64,000 bases of DNA from an uncultured Burkholderiales bacterium (GTDB lineage: Bacteria > Pseudomonadota > Gammaproteobacteria > Burkholderiales > Burkholderiaceae_C), in NCBI GenBank assembly GCA_903820745.1, contig CAIJIT010000296.1:1-64000 (forward strand), given 5' to 3'. The stretch's first letter is position 1; each line of letters begins with the position of its first letter. The notes under the pieces were generated by a model, which worked only from the letters and a program-made list of their open reading frames with translations, was not told the origin of the DNA and did no database searches. Shown piece by piece: positions 16,300 through 23,832 of this stretch. Both the position numbers and the translations under genes were made by a program.

Positions 16300-17442
16300 G
16301 TGAGCTCAGAGATCTTCCCATTTCGCATCCAGGTCAGCGATGCCGTGCTGGCTGACCTGCGCGCTCGCTTGCGCAACACCCGCTGGCCCGAGGCCGAACT
16401 GGTCGCTGACTGGAGCCAGGGCGCGCCGCTGGGCTGGATCCAGGACATCTGCCGTTACTGGGCCGAGGATTACGATTGGCGCACCCGCGAGCACAGACTC
16501 AACCGCTTTGACCAGTACATCACCGAGATCGACGGTCTTGACATCCATTTCATTCATGTTCGCTCGCCGCACCCGCAGGCGATGCCGCTGCTGATCACCC
16601 ACGGCTGGCCCGGATCGGTGGTCGAGTTCCACAAGGTCATCGCCCCGCTGACCGACCCCACCGCCCATGGCGGCCATGCCGCCGACGCCTTCCACGTGGT
16701 CTGCCCATCGCTGCCGGGATTCGGCTTTTCGGGCAAGCCCAAGGCTACCGGCTGGGGCCTTGACCGGATCGCACAGGCCTGGGCCAGCCTGATGGACCGG
16801 CTGGGCTACGCGCGCTACGGCGCCCAAGGTGGCGACTGGGGCTCGGCGGTGACGAGCTCGCTCGGCGCCCAGGACCCAACACATTGCGCCGGCATCCACA
16901 TCACGCTGGCAATGGGCAGCAAGCCCCAGGTCGTCGGCGAGCCCAGCCCGGAGGAGGCGCGGGCCTTGGCAGGGATCAAGCATTACGCCGACTGGGATTC
17001 GGGCTATTCCAAACAGCAGGCGACCCGGCCGCAGACTCTGGGTTACGGCCTGACCGATTCACCGGCAGGTCAGGCGGCCTGGATCCTGGAAAAGTTCTGG
17101 GCCTGGACCGACTGCGATGGCCACCCCGAGAACATCCTTGGCCGCGACGAGTTACTCGACAACCTGATGCTTTATTGGGTGACCGCCAGCGCCACCTCCT
17201 CCGCCCGGCTGTACTGGGAGAGTTTTGGCGGGCGCCGCACCAACCGGCAGGTCACGGTCCCGACCGGCGTGGCTGTGTTCCCCAGAGAAATCATTGCGCC
17301 GGTCAGATCCTGGATGAGCAAGGACTTCAGCGACATCCGCCATTGGACTGAGATGCCCAAGGGCGGACATTTCGCGGCCTTCGAGCAACCCGAGTTGTTT
17401 GTCGCCGATGTGCGGACCTTTTTCAGGACTTTGCGCGGATAG
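16300..17442 (+). CDS. Epoxide hydrolase (EHN-type alpha/beta hydrolase)
   Basis: A 380-residue epoxide hydrolase converting an epoxide to a vicinal diol. It has the N-terminal EHN lid region (residues 5-110, with DWSQGAPLGWIQDICRYWAE), oxyanion motif HGWPG at 101-105, nucleophile D179 in GGDWGS, and C-terminal His in MPKGGHFAAFEQPE. It starts at GTG 16300 (no in-frame ATG fits better) and ends before a strong terminator. It is divergent from the ABC importer, with composite elements C1 and C2 in between. It could belong to the same catabolic network, but its substrate is not evident. Confidence 0.9.
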   Translation: MSSEIFPFRIQVSDAVLADLRARLRNTRWPEAELVADWSQGAPLGWIQDICRYWAEDYDWRTREHRLNRFDQYITEIDGLDIHFIHVRSPHPQAMPLLITHGWPGSVVEFHKVIAPLTDPTAHGGHAADAFHVVCPSLPGFGFSGKPKATGWGLDRIAQAWASLMDRLGYARYGAQGGDWGSAVTSSLGAQDPTHCAGIHITLAMGSKPQVVGEPSPEEARALAGIKHYADWDSGYSKQQATRPQTLGYGLTDSPAGQAAWILEKFWAWTDCDGHPENILGRDELLDNLMLYWVTASATSSARLYWESFGGRRTNRQVTVPTGVAVFPREIIAPVRSWMSKDFSDIRHWTEMPKGGHFAAFEQPELFVADVRTFFRTLRG

Positions 17443-17539
17443 GTCGACGACCGAGGGCTTAAGGAATCGACGCCACCGTCGCCCTCTCTGATCTCAAGGC
17501 GCTGAGTTTGGCGCTGCTGCTTGAACTGACAAAGGCAAC

Positions 17540-17567
17540 AAAAAGCCCAATGAAAATTGGGCTTTTT
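17540..17567. terminator. Strong bidirectional intrinsic terminator
   Basis: A perfect 12-bp stem, AAAAAGCCCAAT paired with ATTGGGCTTTTT around a GAAA tetraloop. The A-run and T-run make it work in both directions. It separates the convergent epoxide hydrolase (ending 17442) and c-haem protein (ending 17583). Confidence 0.95.
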
Positions 17568-17582
17568 GCTTGCCAACAGACC

Positions 17583-19733
17583 TTAGCGGGCGAGCGGGTC
17601 AGGCCGGAACTGGATATGCACGGCACGCGGCTTCGAGCCTTTGCCACCCTCCATCAGCCAAGGCGTGCGGTCACCACTGGTACTCCACAAGCCACGGCCT
17701 TTCCAGCCAGCGTTGGGGTCATCGATGCGGCCATCCATTCCCTTGGCGAAAAATCCCAAGGGGTAAGGGATGCGCAGGTTGATCATCTTGCCGTCCTTGT
17801 AAGCAATAAATCCCCCGTTCAGGTTGCCGGTTGCGATCGGTACGTTCTCGCCCAAACCCAGCGTGTTGTGCTGGTCGACCCAGGTGTAATAACTAGCCTC
17901 GGCGCTATATTGTTCGAAGCCCTCATGGCCCGGGCCGGGGAAGCGATGGTAGGCAAAGCCTTCTGCACAATGGTTGCCGGTGGCGTTCGGCCCGTTCAGC
18001 GGTCCCTTGCATTTGCGCCGGTCGAAGCTGACGAAGCCGCCATTTGAGGCCGAGCCCCAGACCACGCCGTTCTTGTCAATGTCGCCACCGCGCAAACCCA
18101 CATATTCCTTCGGCAAGGCATAGAACTCGGAAAGCTTGGTCTTCGGATCGAACCGCATAAAGCCCGGCGTGCCGGCGAAGGTATTGAACGTGTACCAGAT
18201 CGTGCCGTCGGTCGGGTGCGGCATCACACCGTAAGGGCCGGAGCCAGCCACGCGCATGTCCTTGCCGGCCTCAGCCGGCTTGTCGGGTTCGGTGTAGGCA
18301 TCGACCTGCCCGTTGCCGTTGGTATCGAGCACCCAAGGCGCCCAGCCCTGGGCCTTTACCGCGTCACCGGTCTCGTCATAGATGCGGGAATTGAACCAAC
18401 CCGCCACAGGACCGGAGCCGGAGAACCAGACGGTGTTGTCTGCGTCATAGCCAAACTGCGGATGGTGGGTGCCGAAACAGGTGTCGATGAGGTTGTACTT
18501 CATCGTCTTGGGGTCCAGCATCGTGGCCTGGCGCTGCGAGAACTCCATCGGGAAGGCCTGGACTGACGGATGGTCCTTGTTCTTCATGCACCACTCGGGA
18601 TTGACCTCGCCACGCACATTGGCGGCAAACCAAACGCGGCCCTTCTGGTCGAACATGCCATTGTGGTTGTTCGCCTTCTGCGACCAGATTTTTTCCTCGC
18701 CCCAATAGGGCGAAGGGGCGAACGGCAACGCCAAGGCCGTGGCGTGGAAGCGGCCCGCATAGGACTCCGGGACGCTCTCGCTCTGCACCGTCATCCTGAA
18801 GTTGGTCACCGAGTGCGTCTTCGGATCGAGGATCGGGATGTCGTCGCTTGAATACTCGGCCGAGCCATAAAGCGGTCCGTAAGGATTGACCCTGGGGTTG
18901 CGCCGGTCTGAAGAGATCAAGTCATGCAGGAAGGTCTTTTCGGTGCCCCATTCCCACTGCGTAATGACCATATTGCGCTCGACGCCCTGTGGCCGCACCG
19001 GCTTGGTCTTGGGCAACTCGCCCTTGGCGATGCGGTCGGTCCATTCGCCGAAATATTTGAATGGCGCGCCACCGAGTTGCACGGCCAACCGATCCATCAT
19101 CCATTTGCCGCTGTGGCCAGAGGCGATGCGCCGCGCCCAGGCTTGCTCACCGGTCTCGAAGGTCCCCAAGGCAGCAGGGATGGTGCGCGTCGATTCCTGG
19201 CCGAGCGCATGGCAACCGACACAGTCGGTGTTGTTCATGCGCCGGCGCCAGATCTCTTGCGTGATGTCCTTGGGAATGCTGGTCGTACCGCCAAAGTCCT
19301 TGGCCGCTGGCATCTTCAGCATCGAGTACCAATACACCGCCGGGTAGTAATGGGCTGCGGCTGCAGGCGTGGGCGCGGGTACCGCGCTGTGGTTGAGGAG
19401 CTGGCCCGGTTTGCCGCGCAGCTTGGGTGAATCGACGAGGTCATAGCCGCGCACCCAGACCTGGTAATTGACATTCGGCGGAAGGTCAGGAATGAGGTAG
19501 CGCCCTTTGTCGTCGGTCACGACGATGCGCGCGAATTTGGTCGGGAGCTCGTTGGTCTCGGCGATCACCCAGACCCCGGCTTCCGGTCCTTTCGGGCCGC
19601 GCACAACGCCGCCGATGTCCACGGCGCCGATCGATACCGCAGGCGCTGCTGCTGCGGCTGCAACTGCTGAAGTTGCGGCCATCAGCAGGGCCGCGACGAG
19701 CGCGCCAAGTCCCAGTTGGTCTCTGATTTTCAT
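17583..19733 (-). CDS. Large exported c-haem protein: carboxypeptidase-regulatory-like domain plus lyase/propeller-like region
   Basis: A 716-residue secreted protein. A signal peptide (residues 1-30, Ala-rich) is followed by a carboxypeptidase-regulatory-like beta-sandwich (about 38-100: GGVVRGPKGPEAGVWVIAET, then DDKGRYLIPDLPPNVNYQVW). A c-type haem motif CVGCH is at 171-175. The rest resembles a streptogramin-lyase/Vgb-type beta-propeller with repeated segments such as NHNGMFDQKGRVWFAAN, DADNTVWFSGSG, PHPTDGTIWYTFNTFAG and DIDKNGVVWGSASNGG. The start at 19733 has AGGAGA upstream; an ATG 84 bp earlier does not. It is preceded by composite element D. The activity is unknown: a periplasmic redox enzyme acting on a polymer or hydrophobic substrate is conceivable, but nothing in the sequence proves it. 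Confidence 0.8.
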   Translation of the reverse strand: MKIRDQLGLGALVAALLMAATSAVAAAAAAPAVSIGAVDIGGVVRGPKGPEAGVWVIAETNELPTKFARIVVTDDKGRYLIPDLPPNVNYQVWVRGYDLVDSPKLRGKPGQLLNHSAVPAPTPAAAAHYYPAVYWYSMLKMPAAKDFGGTTSIPKDITQEIWRRRMNNTDCVGCHALGQESTRTIPAALGTFETGEQAWARRIASGHSGKWMMDRLAVQLGGAPFKYFGEWTDRIAKGELPKTKPVRPQGVERNMVITQWEWGTEKTFLHDLISSDRRNPRVNPYGPLYGSAEYSSDDIPILDPKTHSVTNFRMTVQSESVPESYAGRFHATALALPFAPSPYWGEEKIWSQKANNHNGMFDQKGRVWFAANVRGEVNPEWCMKNKDHPSVQAFPMEFSQRQATMLDPKTMKYNLIDTCFGTHHPQFGYDADNTVWFSGSGPVAGWFNSRIYDETGDAVKAQGWAPWVLDTNGNGQVDAYTEPDKPAEAGKDMRVAGSGPYGVMPHPTDGTIWYTFNTFAGTPGFMRFDPKTKLSEFYALPKEYVGLRGGDIDKNGVVWGSASNGGFVSFDRRKCKGPLNGPNATGNHCAEGFAYHRFPGPGHEGFEQYSAEASYYTWVDQHNTLGLGENVPIATGNLNGGFIAYKDGKMINLRIPYPLGFFAKGMDGRIDDPNAGWKGRGLWSTSGDRTPWLMEGGKGSKPRAVHIQFRPDPLAR

Positions 19734-19797
19734 TCTCTTGTCTCCTCTTATTCTTGGCCCATCCACTCGAGCACCATCGGGTCGGTGGGCATCGGAT

Positions 19798-19857
19798 GGG
19801 TATTTCAACCCCTCCAACTATCGCACCTCGGAGCCGTGGTCGAACTGCTGAATACCC
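19798..19857 (-). promoter_or_regulatory. Composite element, copy D, ahead of the c-haem propeller protein
   Basis: The clearest copy. Minus strand: GGGTATTCAGCAGTTC, CACGGCTCCGAGGTGCGATA, GTTGGAGGGG and TTGAAATACCC. The outer arms GGGTATTTCAACC (plus, 19798) and GAATACCC (plus, ending 19857) are inverted half-sites. The proximal edge is 64 bp from the start codon. Similarity to copy E continues outward to about 19930. Confidence 0.65.
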
Positions 19858-20139
19858 TTGCTACCCCTGCAGGCATGGGTTGCCCAGGCGATGTCCATTG
19901 CGTGGCGCCAACCACAACTGATCCACAGCGGATATCAGCCGAGCGGTCGAGGGCGACTGCGACGTAAACCTCTGGTGACGCTTGACAAAGCCGATGGTCT
20001 TGCCATGTTGAGCAAGTGACTCTTGGCCGCGCGCATGCCGGCTGGGCGGAAGGCGTGCAGATGCATCCACGATCACCTGCGCAGCAAGTCTGCACGGCGA
20101 ACAGCTCAGGCGGTCGCCGGAAGAACAGCGCCAGACCCG
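19858..20139. other. Gene-free spacer with an extension of the element repeat
   Basis: From 19858 to about 19930 the sequence remains similar to 21472-21544, which follows copy E: CTTGC(T/C)ACCCCTGC, then CCACA(A/G)CTGATCCA(C/T)AGCG. Beyond 19930 no convincing gene is visible. Short minus-strand frames exist but have no family signature or ribosome site. The spacer may carry the promoter of the c-haem gene and decayed sequence. Confidence 0.4.
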
Positions 20140-21213
20140 TCAGACGCGATCCGTGCGGCAGATGCGGCGCCGCTGGCACAGCCCAATCAATGCAAGACCG
20201 CCCAAGAGCATTGCATAAGTGGTTGGCTCGGGCACGGCTTGTACAGCGTTGAAGCCGGCGATCTGTTCGCCGACATAGTCGCCGACGAATTCGTTGAGCG
20301 TGTTGCCCACCGGGGTCTGCACGCTCGTGGGGTCGACCAGGCCCTCACCGTCGAAGCTCCCCTTGTACTTGTAGAACTCCAGCCGGATCACGACCGAGGG
20401 GTCGCCTTTCAGGTTCAAGTCCTTGGAAACCTCATCGACGAAACCGGGTTGCAGCACTTGCCACTCAATCTCGGTCTCGGGCTTATCGTGCAGACCGGCG
20501 ACGCCCGGGTTCTCGAACGGGTGGTGGCCGCCCATCAACTCGTTCAGGTCGACGTTTTGAGGCAATGTGGTGCTCACCATCTTGACCCAGAAGGCATTTT
20601 TCTCGGGCACCACCGGGTCGACCTTCTGGGCCTGGAAGACGGCCACCACAGGCGCGGCCGGCTGCGCCGGCGGCGGCGGCGTGAAAGTCACCGACGGAAT
20701 GGCCACATTGGCGCCGGTCAGCTGACCGGGCGACGACTCCAGCAACCAGCTATAGGTGGTGCGGGTGGGGGAGCCGATGGTGCTGACGCCGAAGTGATCG
20801 CAAGGCACGTTCGGGTAGCCTACATTGCCGAATTTCCAGCAGCTTTCGCCGGGCGTGTTGAAGACGCCCGACGCGGTACCTGTACTCCACACGCCATTCG
20901 TGTAGCTGGCCATATAGGTCACGCGGGCACCGATCACCTTGCCGGTGCCGTCCAGCAGGTCGCTCACCGTGGGCAGGCCGTAGCGTTCGACGTCGCCCGG
21001 CGAGGACGTACCGAAGTTGCGGTTGAGCCCGAAGACGTCGCTGATCTGCGCACGGCTGATGCCCTCGAGTTCGATCTCGAAACCGCGGGCGGTACTCCCG
21101 GTGTCGTTGACGACATCAAAATTAGCCAGCGACCCGAAGGTTACGGTGGCGTTGGACATCATGGGAACGACGGCAAGCAGAACACCGGCGGCTAGACAGC
21201 TGAGTTTGAACAT
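20140..21213 (-). CDS. PEP-CTERM sorted exported protein of unknown function
   Basis: A 357-residue secreted protein: signal peptide (MFKLSCLAAGVLLAVVPMMS, then NA), a beta-rich body, and a C-terminal PEP-CTERM signal with VPEP at 327-330, a hydrophobic helix (TYAMLLGGLALIGL) and an Arg cluster QRRR. Such tails are processed by exosortase and anchor proteins to the envelope or exopolysaccharide. The start at 21213 follows AAGGAA. The body has no recognised enzymatic motif; it contains GFEIELEGISRAQISDVFGL and a proline-rich stretch TFTPPPPAQPAAP near residue 180. No exosortase is in the window. Composite element E lies 193 bp upstream, linking it to the proposed regulon. Confidence 0.85.
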   Translation of the reverse strand: MFKLSCLAAGVLLAVVPMMSNATVTFGSLANFDVVNDTGSTARGFEIELEGISRAQISDVFGLNRNFGTSSPGDVERYGLPTVSDLLDGTGKVIGARVTYMASYTNGVWSTGTASGVFNTPGESCWKFGNVGYPNVPCDHFGVSTIGSPTRTTYSWLLESSPGQLTGANVAIPSVTFTPPPPAQPAAPVVAVFQAQKVDPVVPEKNAFWVKMVSTTLPQNVDLNELMGGHHPFENPGVAGLHDKPETEIEWQVLQPGFVDEVSKDLNLKGDPSVVIRLEFYKYKGSFDGEGLVDPTSVQTPVGNTLNEFVGDYVGEQIAGFNAVQAVPEPTTYAMLLGGLALIGLCQRRRICRTDRV

Positions 21214-21406
21214 GTTTATTTCCTTCAACGGGCATGGCTGGCCCTATGTGTTGCAAGCAATGGTGAAGTGCAAGGCATTCGCGGCGCTGCACCATGAACT
21301 TGGATCGGCTCCGATGCCCCATGCCCCGGAACCTGCCAAGCCAGAATTCATCCTGCATACGCTGCGGCGGTCGCCGATTGATGCTGCGCAGCCTCCTTGA
21401 CAGATC

Positions 21407-21471
21407 GGCATTTCAACCAAAGGGGCCTATGTACCGGATCTCGGAGCCGCTCTGGTACCGCTGAAATACCC
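21407..21471 (-). promoter_or_regulatory. Composite element, copy E, ahead of the PEP-CTERM gene
   Basis: Minus strand: GGGTATTTCAGCGGTACC, GAGCGGCTCCGAGATCCGGT, ACATAGGCCCCTTTGG and TTGAAATGCC. The half-sites are intact; the core is diverged at GCGATAG (here CCGGTACATAG). It is 193 bp upstream of the start codon, farther than the other copies. Flanking similarity to copy D runs on to about 21544. Confidence 0.55.
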
Positions 21472-21656
21472 TTGCCACCCCTGCGGCGATGCACTGCCTG
21501 GGCGATTCACATGACGCTACAAAAACCACAGCTGATCCATAGCGTCTTACAAGCCTCGTTTGCACACAGGTGGATGTGGGGGCTTCATGGGACGAGGATC
21601 TTGGTGGCATCCATTTATTTCTTGACTAGAGAATAATATTCCCTAAAATTCAAGCC

Positions 21657-21887
21657 GTGGGCTCGTTTGACAAAACTGGGAAATTCACCGTAGGGGTCAA
21701 TGGGTTTGAACATCCGCCGGTTCACGCTCATGTGACCCATACCGATGGTCGGGCCATGATTTATCTCAATGGCACGGTCAAAAATACAGGCATCCCTGAA
21801 TCGGTCCTGAATGAGGCAATGGGCTGGATTGCTGCCAACACCCAGGCGGTCATCCTCGAATGGAACCGATGCAACCCGAAGGCGTGA
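21657..21887 (+). CDS. DUF4160 small protein
   Basis: A 76-residue protein with the DUF4160 pattern: a short opening strand, NGFEHPPVHAHV (the family's HxPPHxH-like motif), a GRAMIYLNG strand and an EWNRCNP tail. The start is a GTG at 21657; no in-frame ATG precedes the upstream stop. It lies 9 bp before a DUF2442-type gene. DUF4160/DUF2442 pairs are common in accessory regions and are sometimes proposed as toxin-antitoxin-like modules, but activity has not been shown for this one. Confidence 0.75.
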   Translation: MGSFDKTGKFTVGVNGFEHPPVHAHVTHTDGRAMIYLNGTVKNTGIPESVLNEAMGWIAANTQAVILEWNRCNPKA

Positions 21888-21896
21888 GGATCTGAT

Positions 21897-22331
21897 ATGG
21901 CAACCCCTGACAAAATGAAAAGCGTTACGGTGCAAACCACCGACAGCTTGCTGATCGAGTTGGCAAGTGGCAAAAGCTACCTTGTCAGCTTGGCCGAGCC
22001 CATGGCGAGCGTGCCAGGATTTGATGCACTGCGCGACCCGGCGATGTTTGCCACGGCACAAGTGACCGACTGGGGCTGGGCGCTGCAGTGGGAATGCGGC
22101 CTCTCGATGGCCTCCGAGCGGCTGTACCAAATGGGCAAGGAGCAGTCGGGGGAGGCATACCCGGTGGCAGAGTTCCGTGCCTGGATGGAACGTAACTGTA
22201 TGTCGCTGTCTACCTTATCCGCAGCGCTGGGATTGTCGCGCCGGGCGGTGAGCCAGTACAGCTCGGGCGCACGCCCGATTCCGCGCGTGGTTGGGCTGGC
22301 ACTGCTCGGCTTGGAGCGAGCTCGCGGCTGA
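21897..22331 (+). CDS. DUF2442 protein fused to a helix-turn-helix domain
   Basis: A 144-residue protein. Residues 9-75 form a DUF2442-like domain (TTDSLLIELASGKSYLVSLA, then DPAMFATAQVTDWGWALQWE), and 95-144 form an XRE-like helix-turn-helix (MSLSTLSAALGLSRRAVSQY, then SSGARPIPRVVGLALLGLE). It follows the DUF4160 gene by 9 bp. The DNA-binding half suggests that it autoregulates the pair, like an antitoxin (inference). Confidence 0.8.
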   Translation: MATPDKMKSVTVQTTDSLLIELASGKSYLVSLAEPMASVPGFDALRDPAMFATAQVTDWGWALQWECGLSMASERLYQMGKEQSGEAYPVAEFRAWMERNCMSLSTLSAALGLSRRAVSQYSSGARPIPRVVGLALLGLERARG

Positions 22332-22402
22332 GGCCCTGCTTGATCGGCAGCGGACTGAAGTTGCGGATTGACCCAGGTCGATCAGACGTGGCAACACAGG
22401 CG

Positions 22403-22425
22403 GGTACTGCAGCGATCGCAGTACC
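22403..22425. promoter_or_regulatory. Perfect inverted repeat upstream of the toxin-antitoxin pair
   Basis: GGTACTGC and GCAGTACC form 8-bp arms around a 7-base spacer, about 100 bp upstream of the antitoxin start and 70 bp after the DUF2442 gene. There is no T-run, so an operator is more likely than a terminator. Function is a guess. Confidence 0.4.
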
Positions 22426-22527
22426 GCAACCGAAGCGCTATGAAACCGCAACACTACGGGGCAATCGGGCTAAACCATCTCCGTTCTTTCAAGCTAATTT
22501 TACTCATGCACTCAGGGAGGTCACCCA

Positions 22528-22755
22528 ATGAACGCCGTAGTACATGAGCTGATTGAACGAGCACAGGCTTTGCCCATCATTGAAAGGGCGAAGTTGATCG
22601 AATCGTTGATTGAGTCAATGTCTCATGCAGACAAGGAAATCGAGGCGCTTTGGGCCATTGAAGCAGAGGCACGCATTGACGCGCTTGAGCGTGGAGACAT
22701 TGAGCTTGAAGGCGAGCCGAACTTGCTGACTGAATTTAGGGCGCGCCAAAAGTGA
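22528..22755 (+). CDS. Addiction-module antitoxin (TIGR02574/RelB-ParD-like)
   Basis: A 75-residue acidic helical protein of the 'putative addiction module component' family, with the characteristic opening ELIERAQALPIIERAKLIES and a C-terminal acidic region LERGDIELEGEPNLL. A GGGAGG ribosome site precedes the ATG. Its stop overlaps the toxin's GTG start, the usual translational coupling of antitoxin and toxin. It likely neutralises the ParE/RelE-type product downstream. Confidence 0.88.
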   Translation: MNAVVHELIERAQALPIIERAKLIESLIESMSHADKEIEALWAIEAEARIDALERGDIELEGEPNLLTEFRARQK

Positions 22756-23030
22756 GTTTGCGCTGGGCCAAAGTGGCAAGGACAGAGCTGGAAGAGGCGG
22801 TGCAATGGTACGAAGCCCAGATGCCAGGGCTGGGGGACAAGTTAGTGGCGGAAATTCTCACTGCGTCTGCCCTGATCGAGCAGTTTCCGGCCGCCTGGCA
22901 TCCGCTTTCAATACATGCACGAAGCCATCGCTTGAATCGCTTCCCGTTCTGCCTCATCTACACATACAAGGCAGAGGACGACATCCGGATCGTGGCCTTG
23001 GCTCATCAGCATCGACGTCCTTCTTACTGA
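22752..23030 (+). CDS. ParE/RelE-family toxin
   Basis: A 92-residue basic protein with the ParE/RelE fold pattern: LRWAKVARTELEEAVQWYEA, then a helix (LGDKLVAEILTASALIEQFP), the strand RLNRFPFCLIYTYKAEDDIR, and the closing IVALAHQHRRPSY with the terminal His/Arg/Tyr common in the group. It starts at GTG 22752 within GTGA, overlapping the antitoxin. Whether it cuts mRNA or poisons gyrase cannot be told from sequence. Confidence 0.88.
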   Translation: MSLRWAKVARTELEEAVQWYEAQMPGLGDKLVAEILTASALIEQFPAAWHPLSIHARSHRLNRFPFCLIYTYKAEDDIRIVALAHQHRRPSY

Positions 23031-23117
23031 CAACACCGATTGAAGATGCAGCCATAACGCTGACTCATACTCGGACTTGAGGGAGGGTGTTGCGGCTCAA
23101 CCGACTGCCCCGTGAAT

Positions 23118-23831
23118 TCAAACCCCCAGATAGGCCGATAAAGCCGGGTCGGCGCTGAACGCATCTGCCCTGCCCTGCAGTACGACCTGGCCTTTTTGCA
23201 GCACCAGCGCCTGGTCTGAATGGGCCAGCACCTTGCGGTAATCGCGGTCGACGATCAAGGTGGCAATGCCGCTGGCGCGGATCTCGCCGATGACGCGCCA
23301 GATGTCGGCCACGATCAGCGGTGCCAGACCTTCGGTGGCCTCGTCTAGGACGATCAGCTCGGGGTGAGTCATCAGCGCGCGGCCGATCGAGAGCATCTGT
23401 TGCTCGCCGCCTGATAGCTGCGCGCCAAGGTTGTTGATGCGTTCCTGCAAGCGCGGAAAAGTCTCCAGCACGCGCTCGAGCGGCCAGTCATTGCGGCCAT
23501 CGACGCCGCGCCTCGCCGCCATGCACAGGTTCTCACGCACCGACAGGTTCGGGAACACACCGCGCCCCTCGGGCACATAGGCCAGCCCCAGACGCGCGAC
23601 CTGATGCGGCTTGAACTGCGAGGCATCTTGTCCGAACAGCTGGATCCGGCCTTGACGCTGCACCACATGGCCAAGCAGGGTGCGGATCAAGGTGCTCTTG
23701 CCCATGCCATTGCGGCCGAGCAGACCCACAGTGGCGCCGCGGGGGATCTGCAGGTCGATACCGTGCAGCACATGGCTGGAGCCGTACCAGGCGTGCAGGC
23801 CGCGGGCGTCGACGATCAAGTCCTCGCCCAT
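23118..23831 (-). CDS. livF: Branched-chain/aromatic acid ABC transporter ATPase (LivF type)
   Basis: A 237-residue ATPase with Walker A GLLGRNGMGKST, signature LSGGEQQMLSIGRALM and Walker B LIVLDEATEGL. It is the last gene of the minus-strand unit that starts at the DUF4863 gene (32173), 1 bp after livG. The LIV family also imports aromatic acids such as benzoate and 4-hydroxybenzoate in proteobacteria. Its place behind boxD and benzoate-CoA ligase makes benzoate the likely cargo (inference). Confidence 0.93.
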   Translation of the reverse strand: MGEDLIVDARGLHAWYGSSHVLHGIDLQIPRGATVGLLGRNGMGKSTLIRTLLGHVVQRQGRIQLFGQDASQFKPHQVARLGLAYVPEGRGVFPNLSVRENLCMAARRGVDGRNDWPLERVLETFPRLQERINNLGAQLSGGEQQMLSIGRALMTHPELIVLDEATEGLAPLIVADIWRVIGEIRASGIATLIVDRDYRKVLAHSDQALVLQKGQVVLQGRADAFSADPALSAYLGV

Positions 23832-23832
23832 C

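Noticed and set aside
19931-20139. Possible transposase remnant on the minus strand
   Set aside because: One frame gives a loose HGKT...FVKRHQRF stretch, but there is no DDE motif, terminal repeat or target duplication.
1219-21471. Composite elements as sigma-54 promoters
   Set aside because: The GG and GC dinucleotides in the core do not keep the fixed 10-base spacing of -24/-12 promoters across copies.
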